Part shown: positions 8,305 through 18,107 of the stretch, one piece after another
Numbering within the stretch: the stretch's first letter is position 1
How the letters are laid out: the number at the start of each line of letters is the position of its first letter
Assembly (NCBI GenBank): GCA_028683835.1
Contig: JAQUHB010000023.1
Span: 1 to 41,280, forward strand
From: Sulfurimonadaceae bacterium
GTDB taxonomy: Bacteria > Campylobacterota > Campylobacteria > Campylobacterales > Sulfurimonadaceae
DNA length: 41,280 nt
Reading direction: 5' to 3'
Position numbers and translations under genes: made by a program
Notes under the pieces: generated by a model
Told to the model about the DNA's origin: nothing
Databases searched by the model: none
What the model saw: only the letters and a program-made list of their open reading frames with translations

Positions 8305-8347
8305 AATAAATATTAATTCTACCATTTAGTAGTATTTAATATTTATT
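8305..8347. promoter_or_regulatory. Large palindrome between nsrR-like gene and norC
   Basis: AATAAATATTAA (8305-8316) and TTAATATTTATT (8336-8347) are perfect 12-base inverted arms. Inside them CTAC (8319-8322) and GTAG (8329-8332) form a second symmetric pair. A further inverted pair, TTCTACC (8317-8323) and GGTAGAA (8374-8380), connects the centre with the region just before norC. It is the obvious operator candidate for the divergent Rrf2 regulator. It does not carry the TTGAT/TTGAC half sites found at other promoters in this window. Confidence 0.6.
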
Positions 8348-8398
8348 AGCTAGAATTTCAATTACTACTCAAAGGTAGAATTTAAAACAGGAGTTAAA

Positions 8399-8845
8399 AT
8401 GTCTGAGCGTATTACCAAAGATATGGCTAGGAATATCTACTTTGGTGGAGGTATTTTTGCTATTTTGATATTCGTAGGATTGGCATTTGACAGTGTTCAT
8501 CAAATACCGAAATTGAGCCATACAGAGAATATTACAAAATCTGTAGTGGCAGGAAAAAAGATATGGGAAAATAATGATTGTGTCGGCTGTCATACTCTCC
8601 TTGGAGAAGGCGCTTATTATGCTCCAGAACTAGGGAACGTATTTCAGAGACTAGGAAGCAGTGATGAAACAACATTTAAAGCTTATATGCAAGGGTGGAT
8701 GGCAGCTCAGCCATTAAATATTCCCGATAGAAGAAAAATGCCGCAGTTTCACCTAACACCAGAGCAAGTAAATGATCTTGCAGATTTTTTAATTTGGACA
8801 TCGAAGGTTAACACCCAACAATGGCCGCCAAATATTCAAGGATAA
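8399..8845 (+). CDS. norC: Nitric oxide reductase cytochrome c subunit NorC
   Basis: A 148-residue membrane-anchored c-type cytochrome that passes electrons from periplasmic donors to NorB for reduction of NO to N2O. One N-terminal helix (about 13-31) anchors it. The heme motif CVGCH is at 61-65, followed by the family sequence TLLGEGAYYAPELG. Met114 in RRKMPQFHLT is the likely distal ligand. The length matches cNOR NorC. A strong ribosome site (ACAGGAG) precedes the ATG. It is the first gene of the nor operon and norB follows after 9 bases. Confidence 0.96.
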   Translation: MSERITKDMARNIYFGGGIFAILIFVGLAFDSVHQIPKLSHTENITKSVVAGKKIWENNDCVGCHTLLGEGAYYAPELGNVFQRLGSSDETTFKAYMQGWMAAQPLNIPDRRKMPQFHLTPEQVNDLADFLIWTSKVNTQQWPPNIQG

Positions 8846-10237
<1,392 letters not shown>

Positions 10238-10238
10238 C

Positions 10239-12008
10239 ATGGATCAAAAAGTCGGTCAATTTTGGGACAGATATGTCACAAAAAAAGCATCTCGTTTTTA
10301 TGAGAAAAGTCAAATCTCTTTTGAAGATAAAGCCAAATCTTTAAAAATATTTTATCACCTCTTAGGCGGTGATAAAGCTAAAGAGTTGCATATTACCGAT
10401 AAAAGATTCCTCAAAACTTCAAGAACTTTACTTGAAAAATTTTCAGGAAAAGGAAAGAGTTTTTTTCTTGCATGGCAAGATGATAAAGCTCTTTATTTTC
10501 CTGCAACGCTCGCCTATTTTGAAGACAAAAAACTCAATGATATGCACTATTATTGGCTTTGTGCGATGCTTTCTCATGTCAACATCAATAGTCATAACAT
10601 CATAAATGAAAATAAAAAAATGGCAAATTTTCTTATCCATAAATATCCAGGATTCCAAGATTTCTATAAAAATGCTGAGGAATTCTTACTGGGCAAATAT
10701 CCTGAATTATCATATATTAATCCTTTAAGTGAAGATTTAATAGATGATAATAGCTATCCAAATCCGCTTTGGATATACCCCTCAGTCTCTAACTATACAA
10801 CACTTCTTGATTTCAATGATGAAGAAGAGATAAGCAGACAAGACGGCAAAAAGGATAAAACCGAAGAATTAAAGATGAAGAAAAAAGCTGAGCAAATCGA
10901 TGATGATAAGGAGACGGATGGTCTTTTACTCTTTCTGCCAGAATCTCTCATGAGTCTCATGGAACAGGTCAATGTAGACAGGCAGGAAAATGACAGTTTT
11001 GATGAAGATGCACTCTATAATGCTGAGGATCTAGACGAGATAACACTGGGAAAAAAAGATGCAAATCTGGCTTCTAGAATCAAAATGGATTTGGATATCT
11101 CTGCAAATAGTGCAGAGGATTATCCCCTTGGCAAAGGGTATTTTAGAGATGAATGGGACTATAAAAAAGAGAGTTATTTAAAAAACTATGTCTGTATAAA
11201 ACCGTATATATCTTTACATGTAGAGCCTTTACCTTTACCAAAACGACTTGAAAAGATGATGAAACAGATTCAAGCCGAATTGGATTTGATGGAGCTTGAT
11301 CGTATAAAGATAGATAATTTGCCTTATGGAGATGAGATAAACCTTGATTCTTGGATAGATTATAAAGGGCATCAAAACCACTCAAACCATCCGCAAAGAT
11401 TTTTTCAAAGTTACAAGAAAAAGACAAGAGATATGGCAACGCTTATCTTAGCTGATATCTCCCTCTCAACAGAATCGGGAATAACACAAGATATACGAGT
11501 CATAGACATGATAAAAGATTCACTGATGGTTTTTTCAGAATCGCTTCAAAAGCTACAAGATAGTTTTGGAATTTATGCCTTTTCATCCATCAGAAATAAA
11601 AAAGTCAATTTTCACATCATCAAAAACTTTAAAGAAAAGTACAGCGATCTAGTTCGTGGACGTATTGACGCCATTAAACCAGGTTACTACACCCGCTTGG
11701 GCGCGGCTATAAGAGAAAGTGCGAAGATTTTACAAAAGCAGCAAAGTGCCAATAAACTGCTTTTAATTCTCAGTGACGGCAAACCAAATGATGTTGACAG
11801 ATATGATGGAAGATATGGGATCGAAGATACAAAAAAAGCGATAGAAGAGGTAAAACAAAAGGGGATCATCCCTTTTTGTATCACCATCGATATAGAAGCA
11901 AAAGAGTATTTGCCCTATCTTTTTGGCAAAAACTCTTTTGCGGTTATCCGTGATGCAAAGAAACTGCCAAAAGTTGTTACAGAAATTTATATGAACTTAA
12001 CCAAATAA
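10239..12008 (+). CDS. norD: NorD-like von Willebrand factor A protein
   Basis: A 589-residue cytoplasmic protein required in other denitrifiers for assembly or activation of NO reductase, acting with the AAA+ ATPase NorQ. The C-terminal third is a vWA domain with a MIDAS motif, ADISLSTES (Asp406, Ser408, Ser410), and the later Asp in LLILSDGKPND. The central part is very acidic and low in complexity (about 195-300), typical of NorD/CbbO proteins. Only one base separates it from norB, and the ATG overlaps no other signal. Here norD precedes norQ, whereas many proteobacteria have norQ before norD. Confidence 0.92.
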   Translation: MDQKVGQFWDRYVTKKASRFYEKSQISFEDKAKSLKIFYHLLGGDKAKELHITDKRFLKTSRTLLEKFSGKGKSFFLAWQDDKALYFPATLAYFEDKKLNDMHYYWLCAMLSHVNINSHNIINENKKMANFLIHKYPGFQDFYKNAEEFLLGKYPELSYINPLSEDLIDDNSYPNPLWIYPSVSNYTTLLDFNDEEEISRQDGKKDKTEELKMKKKAEQIDDDKETDGLLLFLPESLMSLMEQVNVDRQENDSFDEDALYNAEDLDEITLGKKDANLASRIKMDLDISANSAEDYPLGKGYFRDEWDYKKESYLKNYVCIKPYISLHVEPLPLPKRLEKMMKQIQAELDLMELDRIKIDNLPYGDEINLDSWIDYKGHQNHSNHPQRFFQSYKKKTRDMATLILADISLSTESGITQDIRVIDMIKDSLMVFSESLQKLQDSFGIYAFSSIRNKKVNFHIIKNFKEKYSDLVRGRIDAIKPGYYTRLGAAIRESAKILQKQQSANKLLLILSDGKPNDVDRYDGRYGIEDTKKAIEEVKQKGIIPFCITIDIEAKEYLPYLFGKNSFAVIRDAKKLPKVVTEIYMNLTK

Positions 12009-12017
12009 AGGAAAAAC

Positions 12018-12800
12018 ATGTCAAGAACTTATTATTTACCACAATCAAATGAAGTTGAACTTTTTGAAGCTGCAGCCGGTATGAACTTACCTGTTCTTAT
12101 AAAAGGGCCTACGGGATGCGGAAAGACAAGGTTTATAGAAGCTATGGGCGAAAAATTAGGGCGCGATGTTTACACCGTAGTTTGCCACGATGACTTAAGC
12201 GCCGCTGATTTGATCGGCCGACATCTGATAGATGAAAATGGTACATTTTGGCAAGACGGACCACTGACAAAAGCAGTCAGAAACGGCGGAATCTGCTATC
12301 TTGATGAGATTATAGAAGCTAGAAAAGATACAACAGTTGTTCTTCATTCACTCGCAGACTATAGACGGGTTTTGCCAATAGATAGAACTGGCGAAGTTAT
12401 AGAAGCACATCCTGATTTTATGCTCGTCGTTTCTTATAATCCCGGATATCAAAACGTTCTCAAAGGGATGAAACCAAGTACAAAGCAGAGATTTTTATCT
12501 CTTAGTTTTACCTATCCTAAACCTGATATCGAAAAAGCTGTTATCATCAAAGAAAGCGGTGTAAGCGAGGAAATAGCACAAAAACTTGTCAATATCGCAG
12601 GAGAGATTCGCAGACTCAGTGACAGTGACATACAAGAAGCGGTATCAACACGACTTTTGATCTATGCAGCAAAACTGATGGCCAAAGGTTTTAACCCGCA
12701 TCAGGCGTGTATGCACTCCATTGTGGAGTCACTCAGTGATGAGGAAGATGTTTTGGAAGTTTTACAAAAACTTATTTCCTTGCATTTTAGTGCATCATGA
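12018..12800 (+). CDS. norQ: NorQ/CbbQ-type AAA+ ATPase
   Basis: A 260-residue MoxR-group AAA+ ATPase that works with NorD to mature NO reductase. The Walker A motif is GPTGCGKT (30-37) and the Walker B is ICYLDEI (Asp96, Glu97). A sensor region (MLVVSYNPGYQ) and the C-terminal CbbQ domain follow, at the family's usual length. AAAGGA lies upstream of the ATG. The stop overlaps the next start by 4 bases (ATGA at 12797-12800), linking it to norE. It is named norQ rather than cbbQ because it sits between norD and norE. Confidence 0.94.
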   Translation: MSRTYYLPQSNEVELFEAAAGMNLPVLIKGPTGCGKTRFIEAMGEKLGRDVYTVVCHDDLSAADLIGRHLIDENGTFWQDGPLTKAVRNGGICYLDEIIEARKDTTVVLHSLADYRRVLPIDRTGEVIEAHPDFMLVVSYNPGYQNVLKGMKPSTKQRFLSLSFTYPKPDIEKAVIIKESGVSEEIAQKLVNIAGEIRRLSDSDIQEAVSTRLLIYAAKLMAKGFNPHQACMHSIVESLSDEEDVLEVLQKLISLHFSAS

Positions 12801-13396
12801 ACAAAACGAGCAGTATCAAAGAACTTTACCCTCCAGGTGATTTTACTATTTGGATAGTCATCTATGTGGAGTTGATCACTTTTGGTTTGATGTTTGTGGG
12901 CTATGCATTTTCAAGAAGAGCAGATATCGCACTTTTTAACAATTCTCAGTTACTACTCAACCAAACAGCAGGATTCATCGATACTTTGATCCTTATCACA
13001 AGCAGTTATTTTATAGTTAAGGCCGTAAATTCTGTCAAAAATGCAAGAGGTGAAATGATTCAGTCTGCTAACATTCTTGCGTCAAAATGGCTTTTAGCTG
13101 CCATACTTTTTGGAGTTATATTTTTAGTCAATAAACTTTTAGAATTTTCAGCCATATTTTCTCAAGGTATCGGTTTAAGTACAAATACTTTTTTTATGTT
13201 TTATCTGCTTTTAACGATGTTTCATTTCATGCATGTTGCTTTAGGTACGGTTGTATTATTGAATATTCGCCAAAGAACAAAGAGAGATGGTTATAGTGCT
13301 GATGATAGCAGAGGGATAGAAACTGGCGGTGTGTACTGGCATTTAGTAGATCTTCTTTGGATCGTACTCTTTGTCCTTGTTTATATCATAAGGTAA
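12797..13396 (+). CDS. norE: NorE-like cytochrome c oxidase subunit III family protein
   Basis: A 199-residue integral membrane protein with about five helices, related to cytochrome c oxidase subunit III. Family motifs include PPGDFTIWIVIYVELITFG near the N-terminus, FMFYLLLTMFHFMHVALG in the middle, and TGGVYWHLVDLLWIVLFVLV near the C-terminus. NorE is not part of purified cNOR but is needed for full NO reductase activity in some denitrifiers. It is translationally coupled to norQ and followed after 4 bases by norF. Confidence 0.88.
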   Translation: MNKTSSIKELYPPGDFTIWIVIYVELITFGLMFVGYAFSRRADIALFNNSQLLLNQTAGFIDTLILITSSYFIVKAVNSVKNARGEMIQSANILASKWLLAAILFGVIFLVNKLLEFSAIFSQGIGLSTNTFFMFYLLLTMFHFMHVALGTVVLLNIRQRTKRDGYSADDSRGIETGGVYWHLVDLLWIVLFVLVYIIR

Positions 13397-13400
13397 CAAT

Positions 13401-13664
13401 ATGAAAAAATCACTTGAAGGCGTTTGGGCAGTTTTAATCATTTTTACAATTTTTGCTTATCTGCTCGGAGAATTAAAATTAGTAAATACCTTATTGGTCG
13501 ATATTCTACTCATAACCACATTTATCAAAGGGCAACTTGTGATCGATTATTTTATGGGTTTAAAAAATGTTCAACTAAGATACAGTATCATACCTACACT
13601 TTGGCTGAGTATTGTTATTTTTTCTATTGCTCTAGCCTATTATTTACCTATAACAATTAAGTAA
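13401..13664 (+). CDS. norF: NorF-like small membrane protein
   Basis: An 87-residue protein with three predicted membrane helices (about 8-24, 30-48, 62-80), similar in size and plan to NorF and to the prokaryotic cytochrome c oxidase subunit IV family. NorF proteins accompany NorE and are thought to help NO reductase maturation or activity. The sequence is too short and hydrophobic for firm assignment by motif; position after norE is the main support. The next gene begins 11 bases downstream, after a TAAACGGAG ribosome site. Confidence 0.75.
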   Translation: MKKSLEGVWAVLIIFTIFAYLLGELKLVNTLLVDILLITTFIKGQLVIDYFMGLKNVQLRYSIIPTLWLSIVIFSIALAYYLPITIK

Positions 13665-13675
13665 ACGGAGTAATT

Positions 13676-14581
13676 ATGCAGCAATACAGCACTTTAAAAG
13701 CACATTATAAATTCACGGACGAAGAAGCTCAGATATTAAAAGATCTGCAATCGAGAATGGAAACTCTCTCAGATGAGTTTATAGATGGATTTTATGATTA
13801 TATATGGGGTTTTGGAACAACGGCACAGTTTTTAAAAAATAAAGATATTATCGCTCATCATCGCAAAAAAATAAAAGAGTGGTTTATCAATCTATTTTGC
13901 GGAAACTACGATATGTCTTATTTTATGTATCTTTATAAAATTGGCGAAATACATGTAAAAATCGGCCTGCCAACACACTTCGTAAACTCTGCTTTTACTT
14001 TTGTCAGAACTTTTGTTTTGCAAAATATTGAAGGAAACTTTCACAATAAAGAGCAACACGTCAAAGAGATTCAAGCCGTTGAAAAGATCATCGATATGAA
14101 CCTTGACGTTTTGACAAGCTCTTATAGAGAAGAGGAGTTAAGTAAATTTCTATCTTTATCGAAGTTTGAAAAAACAATTTTACAAGGATTGAAAAAATTT
14201 AACTCTTATGTCAACTTTTTCCTTGCCGGAGCTTTGGCTTTAGTCGCTTTTTTTGCTATCGGCTTATTTAGTTATGATATTTATATACTGTTTACCTCAG
14301 AGATAGACATAGAAAAAGGGATTTTGACCGTTCTTGGAAGTTTATTGGTTTTATGGGCGGCTATCGAGCTGATTCATGAAGAGATCAATCACCTTCAAGG
14401 CAAAGGTTTTGCTATAGGAGCTTTCATTATGCTGGCGTTAGCTGCACTTATAAGAAAAGTTCTTATATATTCCCTATCGTCAGAAAAATCTGAAGAGCTC
14501 TTAATCATCGGTGCCGTTATCGTAGGTTTGTCTATCTCTTATTGGCTCGTAAGCTCAAAAAATAAAAATCCGGAGAAATAA
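13676..14581 (+). CDS. Protoglobin domain fused to a PsiE-like membrane domain
   Basis: A 301-residue protein ending the nor operon. Residues about 10-155 form a protoglobin / globin-coupled-sensor type domain: the segment YKIGEIHVKIGLPTHFVNSA carries the proximal His (His93) in the usual I-x-x-H-x-x-I-G-L setting. Residues about 178-295 hold four membrane helices matching the phosphate-starvation-inducible PsiE family, with an acidic face in AAIELIHEEINH and the conserved Arg-Lys in LAALIRKVLIY. A heme-bound NO or O2 sensor or scavenger tethered to the membrane is a reasonable inference, given that it follows norF by 11 bases. I know of no described function for this fusion. Confidence 0.78.
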   Translation: MQQYSTLKAHYKFTDEEAQILKDLQSRMETLSDEFIDGFYDYIWGFGTTAQFLKNKDIIAHHRKKIKEWFINLFCGNYDMSYFMYLYKIGEIHVKIGLPTHFVNSAFTFVRTFVLQNIEGNFHNKEQHVKEIQAVEKIIDMNLDVLTSSYREEELSKFLSLSKFEKTILQGLKKFNSYVNFFLAGALALVAFFAIGLFSYDIYILFTSEIDIEKGILTVLGSLLVLWAAIELIHEEINHLQGKGFAIGAFIMLALAALIRKVLIYSLSSEKSEELLIIGAVIVGLSISYWLVSSKNKNPEK

Positions 14582-14644
14582 CCATCGATCCTATCATAAG
14601 AGAAGTCCTTGATAAAAGTCTATTTTTTTTATAAATTTATACAC

Positions 14645-14650
14645 TATAAT
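14645..14650 (+). promoter_or_regulatory. Likely -10 box for the GGDEF/EAL gene
   Basis: TATAAT at 14645-14650 would start transcription near 14657, about 50 bases before the ATG at 14707. AAGGA at 14696-14700 is the ribosome site. A second TATAAT (14689-14694) is too close to the start codon to leave room for the ribosome site. No Crp/Fnr box is visible here. Confidence 0.4.
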
Positions 14651-14706
14651 TGAAAATATTAAAATAGTTGATAATCTCTTTTTCTCATTATAATTAAGGA
14701 TTTTAT

Positions 14707-17550
14707 ATGCGTTTAACAAATCTTTTTTCTCCTGCGGTGGCTATGATGAGCCGCATGAAATACCCTAAAAAGCTTGCTTTGGCGACAGCGGTATTTTTTC
14801 TCCCTTTTGTACTATTTTTATATTTGGGTTATGAGCATGTTGAAAGTGAGTCCCGTTCCATTCAAAAACTTCAGATAGGATTGGCCTATCAACAAAGCGT
14901 CAGATATTTTTTTGAATATATTCCGCTTGAGCGGGGAATGATGATGGCTGTACAGCAAGGAGATCCCTCTTACAAAGCGAAAATAGAAGAAAACTTTAAA
15001 ATTATCGAAGCAGCAATAAAAAAAATAGATTCCATGCCTGTGCCGACATTCTCGATCGCCACAGAATACAAAGATATCAAAACTCAATACTGGGAGCTCC
15101 AAAACGGACTTTGGAAACGCTCTGCAGACGAGAATTATCGTATGCATACGGCACTGATCGATAACATTTTGTTACTGATGCGCCACATTGGGGATGCTTC
15201 TTATACGATCAATGATTCAGACTTAAGCATATATCATCTCGTTAATATACTCAGCGACCATATTCCTGCTCTTGTTCAGTATACCGGAGAGGGACGAGCA
15301 ATCGGTACGGGAGTGATTTTGAAGCAATCGATGACGTTTGATGAAAAAAAAGAGGCTACAGTTCTTTATGGAAAAGTTCGTTCTCATTTAGACAGTATCA
15401 TTTATGACGGTACTGTCGCCTGCAAGCGCCATCCTGAACTGTGTCGCGTTATAACACCAACTATTTCGGACATAGAGAAGGAAACAGACAAATTTTCAAT
15501 TATTTTTACAACACAAATTCTTAATACGGATCATTGGGCAATCACTTCCAACCATTATTTTCAGAATACGACCAATACCATTGACACCTATTTCAATGCC
15601 TATGATATTTTTTCTGCTACACTTCAATCTCAACTCAAAGAGAAACTTGCCAATTTAGATCGAGAGATACTTGTCGGAGAGATCGTCGGTTTGGTAATAT
15701 TGGCGTCTATTATCTATTTTACAGTTGGATTTTATCTGGCATTTATTGGAGTTCTTGATGAACTGATGGGAGCAGCTCATTTAATCTCTACGGGGGAGTA
15801 TGTAGTTCGTGTTCCCATCACAACCGATGATGAAATGGCCGATATTTCCCACGCATTTAACAACATGACCAAAAAAATCCAGCAGTCATTTTCTTTTTTA
15901 AAAAGCTACAAGAAAGCAGTTGATGCGAGCGATATTCTCTCTATTACGGATATAAACGGCAATATCACCTATGTGAATGATAAGTTTTGTATGGCTACAG
16001 GATATACGCGTGAAGAGCTCATCGGACAAAATCATCGTATCTTTAGAGACAAAGAGACTCCCAAAGAGATTTATCGCCTCATGTGGGAAACCATTCTCAA
16101 TAAAAAAATATGGTCGGGCAGTTTAAAAAACATAAAAAAAGATGGAACCCCTTATTACACTGATTCAACGATTACCCCTATTTTGAACGAAAAAGGGGAG
16201 ATCGTTGAGTTTGTCTCAACAAAACATGATATTACAGAGCTTATCACTCAAAAAGAGCAGCTTATTCATCAACTATACACCGATTCATTAACACAACTTC
16301 CAAACCGAACACAACTTTTAGAAAATCTAGCTTTGATGAAAGAGCCTGTTTTGATCCTTATCAATATAGATCGTTTTGGAGAAATTAATGATTTTTACGG
16401 CGCGGAAATCGGTGATAATATCTTGATTGAGATGCGTGAACGTATCTATTCTAGTCTTATGCCAGAATGCTGTATCTTATACCGTATTTATGCGGATGAG
16501 TTTGCTTTAATGTGTGAACAAAGCTGCATTACAAACCATTCATGCGAGGAGATAGCAACCTCACTGCATGAACAAATCGAAGCACGTCCTTTTTCCGTGA
16601 AAGAAAACTCAGTAATCATCAAAGTGACCATTGGAGCAGTCATAGATCTTATTTTTGCAGCACAAGACAATACGCAGACAACGCATCTTCTAACCGATGC
16701 GGATATGGTATTGCGCCATGCCAAACGACATGACAAAGAGGTTCTTGTTCTTCACGATACCAGTATGCTCAAAAATGAAATCGCACATAATATTGAGTAT
16801 ATTAGTAAAATAAAAGAAGCTATTGCCACAGACCAGATCGTTCCGTTCTTTCAAGGGATTGTAAATAATCAAACTTTCCAAAAAAAGTCTTCCTATCATC
16901 AGAATATAGATAATTCTAGGGAAGTTCCGACCAAATATGAGTGTCTGATCCGCTTAATAGATCATGAGGGCAAAACTGTCTCCCCTTTCTTCTTCTTGGA
17001 TGTCGCAAAAAAAGCAAAACTGTATCCTCAGCTGACACGGATCATGATCGAGAAAACTTTTTCCTTTTTTGAGCAAAATAGTTATGCGTTTTCTATTAAT
17101 CTCTCTGTAGAAGATATCTTAGACAAAAAAACAGTTGAGTTTATACTTGATAAACTCGAACATTCCAGCATTGCAAAACGAGTCATCTTTGAAATTCTGG
17201 AATCCGAAGGAATTGAAAATTATGTAGAAGTACAACAGTTTATTAAAAAAGCCAAGCAGTGGGGAGCACGGATCGCTATTGATGATTTTGGAAGCGGATA
17301 TTCCAATTTTGCCTACATACTCAACCTGCAAGTTGATTTTATAAAAATCGACGCATCTTTGATCAAAAATATAGATAAAGATGAGCACGCTCGTATCATT
17401 GTCGAGACGATTGTTGCCTTTGCTAAAAGACTTAAGATTCAAACCATCGCTGAATTTGTCCATTCAAAAGAGGTTTATGAAATTGTCAAAGAGATCGGAG
17501 TCGATTTTTCACAAGGGTTTTATTTTCATGAGCCGGCACAATATTTATGA
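14707..17550 (+). CDS. Membrane GGDEF/EAL c-di-GMP protein with HAMP and PAS domains
   Basis: A 947-residue signalling protein. Two membrane helices (about 22-41 and 322-347) enclose a large periplasmic helical sensor containing LERGMMM (74-80), reminiscent of the ERG motif of NIT nitrate/nitrite sensors. HAMP follows (about 347-400), then PAS (about 403-515), a degenerate GGDEF domain reading YADEF (595-599), and an EAL domain from about 705. The EAL residues are largely intact: YECLIRL (Glu745), Asn in FSINLS, Glu in FEILESE, IDDFGSGYS, IKID and SQGFYF. It is therefore probably a c-di-GMP phosphodiesterase with a catalytically dead cyclase domain. It is monocistronic and follows the nor operon. 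Confidence 0.9.
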   Translation: MRLTNLFSPAVAMMSRMKYPKKLALATAVFFLPFVLFLYLGYEHVESESRSIQKLQIGLAYQQSVRYFFEYIPLERGMMMAVQQGDPSYKAKIEENFKIIEAAIKKIDSMPVPTFSIATEYKDIKTQYWELQNGLWKRSADENYRMHTALIDNILLLMRHIGDASYTINDSDLSIYHLVNILSDHIPALVQYTGEGRAIGTGVILKQSMTFDEKKEATVLYGKVRSHLDSIIYDGTVACKRHPELCRVITPTISDIEKETDKFSIIFTTQILNTDHWAITSNHYFQNTTNTIDTYFNAYDIFSATLQSQLKEKLANLDREILVGEIVGLVILASIIYFTVGFYLAFIGVLDELMGAAHLISTGEYVVRVPITTDDEMADISHAFNNMTKKIQQSFSFLKSYKKAVDASDILSITDINGNITYVNDKFCMATGYTREELIGQNHRIFRDKETPKEIYRLMWETILNKKIWSGSLKNIKKDGTPYYTDSTITPILNEKGEIVEFVSTKHDITELITQKEQLIHQLYTDSLTQLPNRTQLLENLALMKEPVLILINIDRFGEINDFYGAEIGDNILIEMRERIYSSLMPECCILYRIYADEFALMCEQSCITNHSCEEIATSLHEQIEARPFSVKENSVIIKVTIGAVIDLIFAAQDNTQTTHLLTDADMVLRHAKRHDKEVLVLHDTSMLKNEIAHNIEYISKIKEAIATDQIVPFFQGIVNNQTFQKKSSYHQNIDNSREVPTKYECLIRLIDHEGKTVSPFFFLDVAKKAKLYPQLTRIMIEKTFSFFEQNSYAFSINLSVEDILDKKTVEFILDKLEHSSIAKRVIFEILESEGIENYVEVQQFIKKAKQWGARIAIDDFGSGYSNFAYILNLQVDFIKIDASLIKNIDKDEHARIIVETIVAFAKRLKIQTIAEFVHSKEVYEIVKEIGVDFSQGFYFHEPAQYL

Positions 17551-17569
17551 GCTTCAAATATCTTAATCG

Positions 17570-18010
17570 TTAAAGCAGTGTCCTAATCTCCATCGCAAAC
17601 CATAAAATAGCGAGGTTCAAAAGAAAAATAGCCATTGAGCCTCCCCTTGAAAGAAGTTTTTGATAAAAAGTTCGTGTTTTTTTATGAGTTGAAAATGCAA
17701 TGATCAAATGCACGATTGTCGCAATAGTAAGAGCTAGAACAAGAATTAATTTAATTTCTACAGCATTTGCAAGCTCCCCTTGTGAACCTAAAAGTGCAAA
17801 TAAATTGTAATACTCTCCCATTATCAGTCCCGTAGTTATCAATACTATTAACCACACTGTTTCAAAATATCCATAAAAAGGGCCGATTGCTCCATATACC
17901 GCTTCTTGTGTTGCTGGTTCTTTTAAAAATACCCCCAAAGCAAATAACAATATACTCCCCCCAATCCATGAGCATGCAGCTAAGATATGTATATATAAAA
18001 TCCAAGTCAT
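17570..18010 (-). CDS. CopD-like four-helix membrane protein
   Basis: A 146-residue integral membrane protein with four helices. The N-terminal helix has ILYIHILAACSWIGGSILL, the His-x6-Trp-x-Gly-Gly pattern found in CopD and related small membrane proteins. A further His lies in helix three (TIVHLIIAFSTH). These histidines could bind copper or heme b. The family is broadly annotated as copper-resistance CopD-like; copper supply for respiratory enzymes would fit but is inference. A TTAAC-N4-GTCAA box is upstream at 18074-18087 on the same strand. Confidence 0.7.
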   Translation of the reverse strand: MTWILYIHILAACSWIGGSILLFALGVFLKEPATQEAVYGAIGPFYGYFETVWLIVLITTGLIMGEYYNLFALLGSQGELANAVEIKLILVLALTIATIVHLIIAFSTHKKTRTFYQKLLSRGGSMAIFLLNLAILWFAMEIRTLL

Positions 18011-18073
18011 TTAATCTCCTTACGAACCCATTTTCTTCTTTTCATATTTTTACATGTAAAGCCCATAAAAAGA

Positions 18074-18087
18074 TTGACCTAGGTTAA
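18074..18087 (-). promoter_or_regulatory. Crp/Fnr-type box (TTAAC-N4-GTCAA) upstream of the CopD-like gene
   Basis: On the minus strand the site reads TTAAC CTAG GTCAA, about 64 bases before the CopD-like start at 18010. The -10 expected from class II spacing is poor here (AAAAAT); TATGAA lies about 5 bases further downstream. Apart from its N4 spacer the site matches the one at 7194-7207. Confidence 0.45.
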
Positions 18088-18107
18088 GAAATCCTCAGGT
18101 AATATTA

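Noticed and set aside
14582-14706. Terminator between the nor operon and the GGDEF/EAL gene
   Set aside because: There is a T-rich run near 14622 but no GC-rich stem before it, so a terminator cannot be supported.
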